A DNA stretch of 34,904 bases from an uncultured Clostridia bacterium (GCA_947626805.1 CANQTR010000008.1:1-34904); one strand, 5' to 3'. Positions 1 to 7,979 are shown, counted from the first letter of the stretch. Notes: generated by a model from the sequence alone, not told the origin. Made by a program: numbers and translations.

Positions 1-444
1 CTGGATAAGGACAGCGAAGGTCTGCTGCTGCTGACCGACGACGGCGAACTCGCCAACCGCGTCGCCCACCCGTCCGGTCTGCTGAAAAAGGTCTACATCG
101 TCATGCTCGCCGGGCGCGTCCGCGACGACCAACTCGATTCGCTCCGCGGAATGCGGACCTTGCGCGACCCCCGCACGGGGCGGACGGAACCCATCCGTCC
201 GGTCGAGGTATCGCTGGTCGAACGGAGCGAGAACGCGAGCCGGGTACGGTTCGTGCTGACCGAGGGAAAGAACCGCCAAATCCGCCGTATGTGCGAATCC
301 TGCGGGCTTTCGGTCATGCAGTTGCGAAGGGTCGCGCTCGGAACGCTGACGCTCGGAACGCTGGAAAGCGGGCGTTGCCGTCCGCTGACAAAAGAGGAAC
401 GAAATGCGCTGGAAACGCAATTGAACGGAGGAAAAAACCGATGA
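1..444 (+). CDS. RsuA/RluB/E/F-family rRNA pseudouridine synthase, 3' part
   Basis: This is the C-terminal 147 codons of a pseudouridine synthase that converts a specific rRNA uridine to pseudouridine; the start lies outside the window. The reading frame opens at base 1 with LDKDSEGLLLLTDDGELANR, the family's catalytic motif, and the Asp at the second visible codon is the expected nucleophile. Further on, EGKNRQIRRMCE is the conserved C-terminal motif of the RluB/RluE/RluF branch. An S4 domain is expected upstream but cannot be seen. Its stop overlaps the xseB start (ATGA), so the two are translationally coupled. In many Firmicutes xseA precedes xseB; here this gene does instead. The exact rRNA target cannot be assigned. 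Confidence 0.9.
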   Translation: MDKDSEGLLLLTDDGELANRVAHPSGLLKKVYIVMLAGRVRDDQLDSLRGMRTLRDPRTGRTEPIRPVEVSLVERSENASRVRFVLTEGKNRQIRRMCESCGLSVMQLRRVALGTLTLGTLESGRCRPLTKEERNALETQLNGGKNR

Positions 445-677
445 CCGAACTGCAAACACCCCCGGCGGAGGGCGAAGAACCGAAGCTGACCTTCGAGCAG
501 GCGCTCACCCGGCTCGAAGAGATTACCCACACGCTGGAAAGCCCGTCTTTCTCGCTGGAGGAAATGCTCAAACTGTACGACGAGGCGTCGAAGCTGATTG
601 CGCGCTGCACGTCGCAGCTGAACGACGCGAACGAGAAAATCACCGTCCTGCGGGGCGAATCGGAGCCTCAGGCGTGA
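441..677 (+). CDS. xseB: Exodeoxyribonuclease VII small subunit
   Basis: A 78-residue acidic helical protein matching XseB, the small subunit of exodeoxyribonuclease VII, which degrades single-stranded DNA to oligonucleotides together with XseA. The family core LTFEQALTRLEEI, followed by LEEMLKLYDEASKLI, is clear and the length is typical. The ATG at 441 is preceded by GGAGG at 427-431 and overlaps the stop of the upstream pseudouridine synthase gene. Its own stop overlaps the GTG start of ispA (GTGA). The pair xseB-ispA is a standard Firmicutes arrangement; xseA is not in the window. Confidence 0.95.
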   Translation: MTELQTPPAEGEEPKLTFEQALTRLEEITHTLESPSFSLEEMLKLYDEASKLIARCTSQLNDANEKITVLRGESEPQA

Positions 678-1570
678 GAACGCTCGCGGACGCCTTGCGG
701 GAGGACGCGGACGCCGTCGAAAAGGCGCTGGAGGAATGGCTTCCGGCGCGTCCCGGCGACGCGGCGCGCACACTGTGCGAGGCGATGCGGTACGCGTCGC
801 TCGGCGGCGGGAAACGCTTGCGGGGGCATCTGGTGCTGACCTTCTGCACGCTGTACGGCGGCGAACGGCGCGCCGCGCTCCCCTACGCGGCGGCGGTCGA
901 GATGATGCACGCGTTTTCGCTCGTGCACGACGACCTGCCGGCGATGGACAACGACCTGCTGCGGCGGGGCAAACCGTCCTGCCACGCGGCGTTCGACGAA
1001 TCGGTCGCCCTGCTCGCGGGGGACGCGCTTGCGTTGTGCGCGCTGTATACCGCGTCGTGCAACCCGTTCTGCGGGGAAACGCAAAACCTGCTCGCGGTGA
1101 AACTGCTTTCGGCCGCCGCCGGCGACGTCGGCATGTGCGGCGGACAGCAAATCGACCTGCAAAGCGAGGGGAAAACCCTCTCCCTGTCGGAACTGACGGA
1201 ACTCGTCGACCGCAAGACCGGCGCGCTGTTCGCCGCCGCTTGCGAATTGGGATTGCTCGCCGCGAACGTCACGGACGAATCGGCGCGGGCGCGGGCGCGG
1301 GGATTCGGAAAATCGTTCGGGCTTGCGTTCCAGATTGCGGACGACCTGCTCGACCTGCACGCAACGGCGGAAACGCTCGGAAAGACGCCGGGCAAGGACG
1401 CGCAAAGCGGCAAAGCGACCTTCCCCGCCCTGCTCGGCGAAGCGGCGGCGGTCAAAGAGGCGGAAAAATGCTGCCGGGAAGCGTGCGAACTGCTCGAAAG
1501 CGCCCCGGACGGGGACGAAAAGGCGGACCTGCGGGCGCTGTGCGAATACGCGCGGACGCGAAAAATGTGA
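674..1570 (+). CDS. ispA: Polyprenyl (farnesyl/geranyl) diphosphate synthase
   Basis: A 298-residue all-helical trans-prenyltransferase that condenses isopentenyl diphosphate with dimethylallyl/geranyl diphosphate to give C10-C15 precursors for quinones and undecaprenyl phosphate. Visible family marks are GGGKRLRG near residues 44-51, the first Asp-rich motif DDLPAMD at 86-92 and the second, DDLLD, at 223-227. The length is typical for IspA. It starts at GTG, sharing bases with the xseB stop. The gene downstream of the RNA interval is dxs, which supplies the isoprenoid precursors, so the operon couples early and later isoprenoid steps. The stop is followed immediately by the segment leading into the large non-coding RNA. 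Confidence 0.95.
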   Translation: MRTLADALREDADAVEKALEEWLPARPGDAARTLCEAMRYASLGGGKRLRGHLVLTFCTLYGGERRAALPYAAAVEMMHAFSLVHDDLPAMDNDLLRRGKPSCHAAFDESVALLAGDALALCALYTASCNPFCGETQNLLAVKLLSAAAGDVGMCGGQQIDLQSEGKTLSLSELTELVDRKTGALFAAACELGLLAANVTDESARARARGFGKSFGLAFQIADDLLDLHATAETLGKTPGKDAQSGKATFPALLGEAAAVKEAEKCCREACELLESAPDGDEKADLRALCEYARTRKM

Positions 1571-1603
1571 TTGACACCCCCGCGAAAGCGGGAAAACTAT
1601 ACC
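1571..1603 (+). promoter_or_regulatory. Possible promoter/hairpin at the 5' side of the OLE RNA
   Basis: A perfect TTGACA sits directly after the ispA stop (1571-1576) and TATACC lies at 1598-1603, but the spacing is 21 nt, longer than usual. Between them a small stem (1579-1583 with 1588-1592) closed by a GAAA loop could shorten the effective distance or could simply be an RNA hairpin. A promoter here would let the RNA be made independently of the upstream genes. The call is tentative. Confidence 0.3.
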
Positions 1604-1621
1604 ATATCGAATAAAAAGCAA

Positions 1622-2230
1622 GAAAAGATGGCGCAGTATCCTAGTTTAGTCAACTGCCGTCGAACATGTGCCTAAAAACGCATGAAAGGGCAAATCGATG
1701 AAGCTCCTTGTGTTTGCTTCTTACGCCCAGTTTGGGGTGGATGCTGGGAGAAATGAACTGGTGGGCCGCCTGCAATGGCATGTAGGAAATGGACCCAACA
1801 GTTTTGGAGGCCCTTTTCTGTGGGGGTAACCAACCCCTCCACGGATTCGGGATGAAACCCATTACGCGGTGCGACCTTGCGCGCGGCGGAAACGCCGTGC
1901 GTGACCGACGCTGTGGATGGCGTAGCCTGCCCTGCGTGGCTGTAGCGGATGGCGAACCCCGCGAAAACGGGAGAACCCTGAAATTACAACTGCAAAACGG
2001 GATTAGACGGCGGGCGATTATGGAGGAAATCTCCTAGGCTGAGAAGAGAAAAGGCGCGGCAGGGATTGCAGTGCGGAGCAAAAAAAGGCAATCAAGCCCC
2101 GAATGCAGTAATGCACCGGCGTCGGCTTGAAAGGGGAACCGCCTTCCGGCGACGGAAGGTAGCCGAACGGGGAAATCCTGCTTGACCGTAAGCCGCAAAG
2201 TTTACCTGACGCGCCGCCATCACCATTTTC
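1622..2230 (+). ncRNA. ole: OLE RNA (ornate large extremophilic RNA)
   Basis: The 674-nt interval between ispA and the next gene has no convincing coding frame but is rich in paired structure. A closing helix joins 1622-1626 and 1627-1633 with 2226-2230 and 2215-2221, separated by a 4-nt bulge on the 3' side, and defines a unit of 609 nt, the size known for OLE RNA. Internal hairpins include an 8-bp stem with a GAAA tetraloop (1881-1900) and a 6-bp stem at 2142-2159. The context ispA - RNA - small membrane protein - dxs - tlyA - argR - recN matches the OLE locus of Halalkalibacterium halodurans. Known role: OLE RNA forms a membrane-bound ribonucleoprotein with OapA, linked to cold, ethanol and magnesium stress. 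The identification rests on synteny, size, structure and the downstream OapA; no covariance-model search was run. Confidence 0.85.
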
Positions 2231-2244
2231 ACCGAAACGGAGTT

Positions 2245-2817
2245 ATGAACCCACAAAAAACCAACCCCGGTAAAACCAAACGGGACCAAAAGAAGGAACA
2301 GCAACGCAAGGCGCGAAATCGCTGGATTGTCACGGCGTTTGTGCTCAGTTTTGTCATCACCGCGGTCATTTCCGTTGCAGCGGGCGAGGTGTCGGAAAAC
2401 GCGAGCGTGTTCGCGGCGATTCCCCTGCTGCTCTTCTTCATTTTTCTCGGGATTTTCTTCGACGTCGTCGGACTCGCCGTCGCAACGGCGGACCCCGCCC
2501 CGTTCCACAGCATGGCGGCGCGCCGCCTGCGCGCGGGAAAAAAGGGCGTGTGGCTGATCAGCAATTCCGCCCGCGTGAGTTCCTTCTGCAACGACATCGT
2601 CGGGGACATTTGCGGCGTCGTATCGGGCGCGACCGGGACGGCCATCGCGGCGCGGTTGTTCGTCGGCAGCGGCGCGTTCTGGCTGACGCTCTGCCTGACG
2701 TCGCTGATAGCGGCGCTGACCGTCGGCTGTAAGGCTATCGGCAAGGAAATCGCCTTGCGCCACAGCGGCGCTATCGTCACATTCGCGGCGAACGTACTTT
2801 GCGGTTTCCGCCGGTGA
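2245..2817 (+). CDS. oapA: OLE-associated membrane protein OapA
   Basis: A 190-residue protein with a basic, Lys/Arg/Gln-rich N-terminus (residues 1-27) followed by about four hydrophobic segments (about 28-47, 54-80, 113-140 and 145-162). Between the second and third lie RRLR at 93-96 and DIVGD at 117-121, matching the RxxR and DxxxD motifs described for OapA, the protein that binds OLE RNA and holds it at the membrane. It sits 14 nt after the predicted RNA end, as expected. The ATG at 2245 is chosen because the only upstream in-frame start (TTG at 2182) falls inside the RNA. The GGAG is only 2 nt from the ATG, so translation may be weak or controlled. The family call rests on motifs and context. 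Confidence 0.85.
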   Translation: MNPQKTNPGKTKRDQKKEQQRKARNRWIVTAFVLSFVITAVISVAAGEVSENASVFAAIPLLLFFIFLGIFFDVVGLAVATADPAPFHSMAARRLRAGKKGVWLISNSARVSSFCNDIVGDICGVVSGATGTAIAARLFVGSGAFWLTLCLTSLIAALTVGCKAIGKEIALRHSGAIVTFAANVLCGFRR

Positions 2818-2856
2818 GGGCAAGCCGGCATATTTCAAAAGCGAAAAGGACAGCAA

Positions 2857-4737
2857 ATGCTACTCGAAACCATTCATTCCCCCGACGACGTCAAGCGCCT
2901 TGACGCGGGACAACTGGATACGCTCGCTTCGGAAGTGCGGGACGAGATTCTGCGCGTCGTTTCCCGCAACGGCGGACATCTTTCGTCCAACCTCGGCGTG
3001 GTCGAACTGACCATCGCCCTGCACCGGGTCTTTTCCACCCCGGAGGACAGTATTCTTTTCGACGTCGGGCACCAAAGTTACGTCCATAAACTGCTGACCG
3101 GGCGGCGGGAAACGTTCGACACCCTTCGTCAGTACGGCGGGCTTTCCGGATTTCAGCGTCCGGCGGAATCCCCGCACGACGCGTTCGGCGCGGGACATTC
3201 GTCCACGTCGGTCTCCGCCGCGCTCGGTATCGCGACGGCGAACCGGCTCGCCGGAAAGGACTGCTACACCGTCGCCGTCATCGGGGACGGGGCGTTCACC
3301 GGCGGAATGGCATACGAGGCGCTCAACAATTGCGCCGGGAACGACCGGCTCATCATCGTCCTCAACGACAACACCATGTCCATCGCCCGCAACGTCGGCG
3401 CGCTGGACAATTATCTCAACCGTTTCCGCAACTCGGCGAAGTATTTCCGTATCAAGAACCGCGTCAAGCGGACGTTTCAGCGTATCCCGCTCGTCGGCGA
3501 GGGGCTGGTTTCGCTCTGCAAGCGCGTCAAGGGGCGGTTGCGGAAATGGCTGGTGCGCGAGAACCTGTTCGAACACCTCGGACTGCACTACTACGGCCCG
3601 CTCGACGGCAACGACGAATCCCTGCTGGAGACCGTTCTCCGGGAAGCGAAGGAGGACGGCTGCTGCAGCGTCGTTCACGTCTGTACCCGCAAGGGCAAGG
3701 GGTATCCCTACGCCGAGGAGCGCCCGGACCTCTACCACGGAATCGGGCGGTTCGACCTCGCGACCGGCGCGCCGGAACCGTGCGGGGACGGACGGAAAAG
3801 CTATTCCGAAACGTTCGGGCAGGTCCTGTGCGCGCTCGCCGAACAGGACGAACGCATCTGTGCCGTCACCGCCGCCATGCCGGACGGGACCGGGCTGACC
3901 GAATTCCGCAAAAAGTTCCCGGAGCGCTTCTTCGACGTAGGGATTGCCGAGGAGCACGCCGTGACCTTCGGCTGCGGGCTTGCCGCGAAGGGATATAAAC
4001 CGGTGTTCGCGGTCTATTCGACCTTCGCCCAGCGCGCCTACGACCAGTTGCTGCACGATTGCGCCCTGCAGGGTCTGCCCATCGTGCTCGCGCTCGACCG
4101 CGCGGGGCTTGTCGGCCCGGACGGCGTGACCCACCACGGGCTGTTCGACGTCGCGTTCCTCGGACAGTTCCCCGGCTGGACGCTGTTCGCCCCGGACAGC
4201 CTCGCGGAATTGCGGGAATGCCTCGAACGCGCGGTACATTCCCCCGGACCGGCCGCCGTGCGGTACCCGAAGGGGACGGAATGCGGGACCTATCAGGAGC
4301 GTTTCGAACGGGTCGGCGACCTTTTCCGCGCGGATTTCGGCGAAACCGGCGCGGAGCCGTCGGTCGTGCTGTTGACCTACGGGCGGCTGACCGAAAACGT
4401 CTGCCGGGCGGCGGAACTGCTCGCGGGCGAGGGGCGAACCGTCCGCGTCGTGCGGGCGATGAAGCTGTTCCCGCTCGCGGCGGAGGGATTCGACGCGCTT
4501 TGCGGGCTGTTCGGGAACGCCGAACGGGTCTGCCTGTTCGAGGAGGGCGTGCGGGCGGGCGGATTCGGCGAACGGCTGATTGCCCGGTGCGCGCAATGCG
4601 GCGAAACGGACAAACACGCGTTCCGGCTGCGGGCAATCGACGGCGAACTGCCGCTGCACGGCGCGAACGCGGCGCTTTACGGCGAACGCGGATTCCTGCC
4701 GGAGCAAATCGCGGCGTTCGCGAAGGGGGACGCATGA
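2857..4737 (+). CDS. dxs: 1-deoxy-D-xylulose-5-phosphate synthase
   Basis: A 626-residue thiamine-diphosphate enzyme that condenses pyruvate and glyceraldehyde 3-phosphate to DXP, the first step of the MEP isoprenoid pathway. The N-terminal domain contains RNGGHLSSNLGVVELTIALH with the catalytic His, GAGHSSTSVSAALG with a second one, and the diphosphate-binding GDGAFTGGMAYEALNN. The middle domain has DVGIAEEHAVTFGCG with the conserved Glu. The length is typical and no motif is missing. The AAAGGA at 2846-2851 supports the ATG at 2857. The stop overlaps the tlyA start (ATGA), and ispA lies upstream in the same operon. Confidence 0.98.
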   Translation: MLLETIHSPDDVKRLDAGQLDTLASEVRDEILRVVSRNGGHLSSNLGVVELTIALHRVFSTPEDSILFDVGHQSYVHKLLTGRRETFDTLRQYGGLSGFQRPAESPHDAFGAGHSSTSVSAALGIATANRLAGKDCYTVAVIGDGAFTGGMAYEALNNCAGNDRLIIVLNDNTMSIARNVGALDNYLNRFRNSAKYFRIKNRVKRTFQRIPLVGEGLVSLCKRVKGRLRKWLVRENLFEHLGLHYYGPLDGNDESLLETVLREAKEDGCCSVVHVCTRKGKGYPYAEERPDLYHGIGRFDLATGAPEPCGDGRKSYSETFGQVLCALAEQDERICAVTAAMPDGTGLTEFRKKFPERFFDVGIAEEHAVTFGCGLAAKGYKPVFAVYSTFAQRAYDQLLHDCALQGLPIVLALDRAGLVGPDGVTHHGLFDVAFLGQFPGWTLFAPDSLAELRECLERAVHSPGPAAVRYPKGTECGTYQERFERVGDLFRADFGETGAEPSVVLLTYGRLTENVCRAAELLAGEGRTVRVVRAMKLFPLAAEGFDALCGLFGNAERVCLFEEGVRAGGFGERLIARCAQCGETDKHAFRLRAIDGELPLHGANAALYGERGFLPEQIAAFAKGDA

Positions 4738-5471
4738 GCGAACGGCTGGACGTCTACCTGACCGCGAACGGCTATTTCCCCAGCCGAAACAAGGCGGCGG
4801 AGGCAATCGCGGCAGGGCGGGTCAAACGGAACGGCGAGGTCCTTCGAAAGCCGTCCCTGCCCGTCGAGGACGGGACGACGCTGACGGTCGAACAGCCGCC
4901 GACGCGCTATGTTTCGCGGGCGGGCTATAAACTGGAGGCGGCGCTCGACGGATTTGCGCTGGACGTGCGGGGTTTCACGGCGCTGGACGTCGGCGCGTCG
5001 ACCGGCGGATTCACCGACTGCCTGCTGCAGCGGGGCGCGGCGTACGTCTACGCCGTCGACGTCGGCACGTCGCAACTCGACGAACGGTTGCGGCGGGACG
5101 AACGGGTGTGTTGCCGCGAACAGACCAACGCGCGGGGACTTCGACCGTCGGATTTCGACCGCCCGCTCGACCTCGTCACGGTCGACGTGTCCTTCCTCTC
5201 GCAACGGTTGCTCTACCCGGTCCTCGCGTCGCTTCTGGAGCCGGGAAAACCCGTTTTGACGCTCATCAAGCCCCAATTCGAAGTCGGACGGGCGCACATC
5301 GGCAAAGGCGGTATCGTGCGCGACCCGGACGGCCGACTGTTCCGCGCGCTCGAAAAGGAATTGTCCGCGGCGGCGGAGGCGAACGGGCTGCGCCTCCTGC
5401 AAACTCTACCTTCACCCCTGACAGGCGGGGACGGAAACCGGGAATACCTCGCCCACTTCCGGCGTATCTGA
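4734..5471 (+). CDS. tlyA: TlyA-family rRNA 2'-O-methyltransferase (S4 + FtsJ-like)
   Basis: A 245-residue protein with an N-terminal S4 RNA-binding domain (about residues 3-60, beginning MSERLDVYLT) and an FtsJ/RrmJ-like methyltransferase domain. The SAM-binding motif LDVGASTGGFTDCLL is at 84-98. The K-D-K-E catalytic tetrad is visible as the Lys of SRAGYKL, the Asp of TVDVSFLS, the Lys of LIKPQFE and the Glu of GNREYL. Family members methylate 2'-hydroxyls of 16S/23S rRNA ('hemolysin A' is an older name). It overlaps the dxs stop by 4 nt and is followed by argR, the usual Firmicutes order. Confidence 0.93.
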   Translation: MSERLDVYLTANGYFPSRNKAAEAIAAGRVKRNGEVLRKPSLPVEDGTTLTVEQPPTRYVSRAGYKLEAALDGFALDVRGFTALDVGASTGGFTDCLLQRGAAYVYAVDVGTSQLDERLRRDERVCCREQTNARGLRPSDFDRPLDLVTVDVSFLSQRLLYPVLASLLEPGKPVLTLIKPQFEVGRAHIGKGGIVRDPDGRLFRALEKELSAAAEANGLRLLQTLPSPLTGGDGNREYLAHFRRI

Positions 5472-5501
5472 ACGCCGTTCAAGCGAAAGGAGCGAATACA
5501 G

Positions 5502-5966
5502 ATGAAATCGAAAAACGACCGCCGGCAGGCGTTGCTGTCCCTGATTCGGGAAAATCGCATCGAAACGCAAGAGGAACTGGTCGACCGGCTCCGGCAGAGC
5601 GGGTTCACCGTCACGCAAGGGACCATTTCGCGGGACATTCGCGACCTGCACCTCGTCAAGATGACCGAAGAGGACGGAAAGTCCTGCTATCGGCAGCAGC
5701 TTCCCGCCGCGCAAGGCGAGGAGCCCTTTATCCCCATCCTGCAGCAGGCCGCGCTGCGCGCGGAGGCGGCGGAGAATCTCGTCGTCGTCAAGACGCGCGT
5801 CGGCATGGGCAGCGCCGTCGGCGCCGCGGTGGACGCGATGCCGCAAGTAGATTGCGTCGGGACGCTCGCCGGGGACGATACGCTGCTCATCATCGCGCGG
5901 ACGGCACAGGACGCGTCCGCCATCTGCGAATTGCTCGCTTCGCTCATCGAAAAGGAAACGGATTGA
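5502..5966 (+). CDS. argR: Arginine repressor ArgR/AhrC
   Basis: A 154-residue transcription factor with an N-terminal winged helix (about 1-70, containing GFTVTQGTISRDIRDLHLVK) and a C-terminal hexamerisation and arginine-binding domain with the hallmark GTLAGDDTLLIIAR, whose paired Asp residues contact arginine. It represses arginine biosynthesis and activates catabolism. A good AAAGGAG lies upstream of the ATG at 5502. It sits between tlyA and recN, a conserved Firmicutes neighbourhood that does not reflect arginine metabolism. The length is normal. Confidence 0.96.
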   Translation: MKSKNDRRQALLSLIRENRIETQEELVDRLRQSGFTVTQGTISRDIRDLHLVKMTEEDGKSCYRQQLPAAQGEEPFIPILQQAALRAEAAENLVVVKTRVGMGSAVGAAVDAMPQVDCVGTLAGDDTLLIIARTAQDASAICELLASLIEKETD

Positions 5967-5972
5967 GGCGAT

Positions 5973-7658
5973 ATGTTACTTTCGCTGCACATCGAAAATA
6001 TCGCCCTCTTGCGGCGGCTGGATTTGGAGCCGGCGTCGGGGTTTTGCGCCTTCACCGGGGAGACCGGCGCCGGGAAAAGCATTCTGATTGATTCCATCGG
6101 TCTGCTTTGCGGGGCGCGCGGGAACGCCGCGAAGGATTTGATTCGGACCGGCGAGGACTACGCGCTGGTCGAGGGGATGTTTTTGCCGCCCGCGTCGGCG
6201 CTCGACGCGTTGCGCGAACTGGACGCGTCGCCGGACGAGGACGGGACGCTGTTCCTGCAGCGGCGGCTGACGGCGGACGGGCGGAGCGTCGCGCGTATCA
6301 ACGGGCGGGCGGTCCCGCTTTCGCGGTTGCGGGAGGCGGCGGGGTTGCTGTTGACCCTTCACGGACAGCAGGACACCCAGACCCTCGCGGGCGAAGAAAA
6401 GCAACGCGAACTGCTCGACGCGTTCGCCGGAAACGACGCGCTGCTCGCGGAATACCGCGAAGTATACGCGGAATGCCGGGAAGTGCGAAAGACTTGCGAC
6501 GCGCTGGAAAAACTGGAACGGGAACTCTCCGAAAAGCGGGACCTGCTGGTCTATCAGGAGGACGAACTGCGGCGGGCGAAACCGAAAAACGGCGAGGAAG
6601 CCGACCTGCTCGCCGAGCACGCGCTGCTCGCGAACGGCGAAAAGGTCGCCGAAAACGCGTCGGAGGCGTATGAATCGCTGTACGGCGGGGAGCGTTCGGC
6701 GGCGTCGCTGGTGCGTTCGGCGCGGCAGGCGGTCAGCCGGCTGTGCGGGGTGTTGCCCGAACAGACGCAACAGGGCGGGGAACTTTCCTCCCTGCGGGAC
6801 CGGCTGGAGGACGCGTTCGCGGAACTCAGCGACATCGCGGAAACGCTCCGTCCCTACGCCGCCGGGCAGGAACAGGACGCGGGGCGGTTGCGCGCCGTCG
6901 AGGAACGGCTGGAACTGCTCGCGGGGCTGGAGCGGAAGTACCGCACGGACGAGGCGGGGCTGGTCGAAAAATTGCGAACGGTCACGCGGGACCTGCAGGC
7001 GCTGGAAAACAGCGGCGCGGACCGCGAGGAGCAGGAGAAAGCGCTGCGGGAAAAGCAAGCGCTCCTGCGGGAAAAAGCGGCGGCGCTGCACGACGCGCGG
7101 GAAACCGCCGCGCAAAGGCTCTCCGAACGGGTGCGGGAGGCGCTCGCCGAACTGGATATGCCGGGCGTACGGTTCGACATTCGCGTCGACGCCGGGGAAC
7201 CCACCCCCGACGGCGCGGATACGGTCTGTTTTCTCGTCAGCGCGAACGCCGGCGAAGTGCCGCGCCCGATTGGGAAAATCGCGTCCGGCGGCGAACTTTC
7301 GCGTATCATGCTCTGCCTGCAGACCGTGCTTGCGGACGCCGAACGAATCCCGACGCTGCTGTTCGACGAGATTGACACCGGCATTTCCGGCAAAACCAAC
7401 GAGAAAATCGGGCGAATGCTCCGGCAACTCGCCGACGGCGGGCGGCAGATTTTCTGCGTCACGCACGCCTCGCAACTGGCCGCGCGCGCGAACTGTCAGT
7501 ACCGCATTTCCAAGCGCGAACGGGACGGGCGGACCGAAACGGAGGTCCGGCTGCTCGACCGCGCCGAACGGGTCGAGGAACTCGCCCGCATCATGGGGGG
7601 CGTACAGGTGACCGACACGGTCCGCCGCGCCGCCGAAGAACTCCTCGACGGGGAATAA
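5973..7658 (+). CDS. recN: DNA repair protein RecN
   Basis: A 561-residue SMC-like ATPase that acts early in recombinational repair of double-strand breaks. Walker A GETGAGKS is at residues 29-36. The central part is a long charged coiled coil (about 150-380). The C-terminal half carries the signature region KIASGGELSRIMLCLQ, Walker B LLFDEIDTGISG and VTHASQLAARA. The length is typical. The ATG lies 6 nt after the argR stop with GAGG just upstream. It is the last gene of this operon; no convincing terminator follows directly, and a structured repeat begins about 40 nt later. Confidence 0.97.
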   Translation: MLLSLHIENIALLRRLDLEPASGFCAFTGETGAGKSILIDSIGLLCGARGNAAKDLIRTGEDYALVEGMFLPPASALDALRELDASPDEDGTLFLQRRLTADGRSVARINGRAVPLSRLREAAGLLLTLHGQQDTQTLAGEEKQRELLDAFAGNDALLAEYREVYAECREVRKTCDALEKLERELSEKRDLLVYQEDELRRAKPKNGEEADLLAEHALLANGEKVAENASEAYESLYGGERSAASLVRSARQAVSRLCGVLPEQTQQGGELSSLRDRLEDAFAELSDIAETLRPYAAGQEQDAGRLRAVEERLELLAGLERKYRTDEAGLVEKLRTVTRDLQALENSGADREEQEKALREKQALLREKAAALHDARETAAQRLSERVREALAELDMPGVRFDIRVDAGEPTPDGADTVCFLVSANAGEVPRPIGKIASGGELSRIMLCLQTVLADAERIPTLLFDEIDTGISGKTNEKIGRMLRQLADGGRQIFCVTHASQLAARANCQYRISKRERDGRTETEVRLLDRAERVEELARIMGGVQVTDTVRRAAEELLDGE

Positions 7659-7700
7659 ACGCCGTAATAAAGCATTTTCAGCAATCTGTTACTGCAAATA

Positions 7701-7942
7701 AAATATCGCCCCGTAGGCGGACATGCAGCCGCCTGCTCCGAACACAGTTGTGTTCGGAGCAGGGCTCCTTAAGAGAAAAATGGCGAAGGCGGCGTCAATA
7801 TTGGCGCAAGCCGAGCCATTTTTTGACGTGCCGACAATGCCGGCACGTCCCAAAAGGGGGGGCTTTTTGGGGGAAAACACAGAACAAGGAGGAGCGGCGA
7901 CAAAGTCGCTGACGCCGCCGTGATTGTGTTTGCCACCCAAAG
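7701..7942 (+). repeat. Structured dispersed repeat, copy A
   Basis: One of two copies (the other at 20377-20572) of a non-coding element that folds extensively. Parts in order: a GCCCC/GGGC stem (7708-7712 with 7762-7765) enclosing a GGCGG/CCGCC hairpin; the conserved block CTTAAGAGAAAA; a 9-10 bp helix (7775-7784 with 7815-7824) around an inner hairpin; and a long terminal helix (7863-7881 with 7925-7942) closing over the conserved block AACAAGGAGGAGCGGCGAC. Copy A has two hairpins that copy B lacks: an 11-bp perfect stem at 7735-7760 and a 9-bp stem at 7825-7849. A T-run follows at 7943-7948. It fills most of the 384-bp gap between recN and the lipoprotein gene. The family is not recognised. 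Confidence 0.8.
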
Positions 7943-7979
7943 TTTTTTCGCCCCGGTTTTCCATGCGCGGGCGCCCCTC

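Noticed and set aside
1789..2037. An 82-codon open frame inside the RNA interval
   Set aside because: No ribosome binding site, no recognisable protein features, and it lies wholly in the structured OLE region.
2182..2244. Upstream in-frame TTG start for OapA
   Set aside because: It would place 21 codons inside the 3' arm of the OLE closing helix; the ATG at 2245 gives a protein with a typical basic N-terminus.
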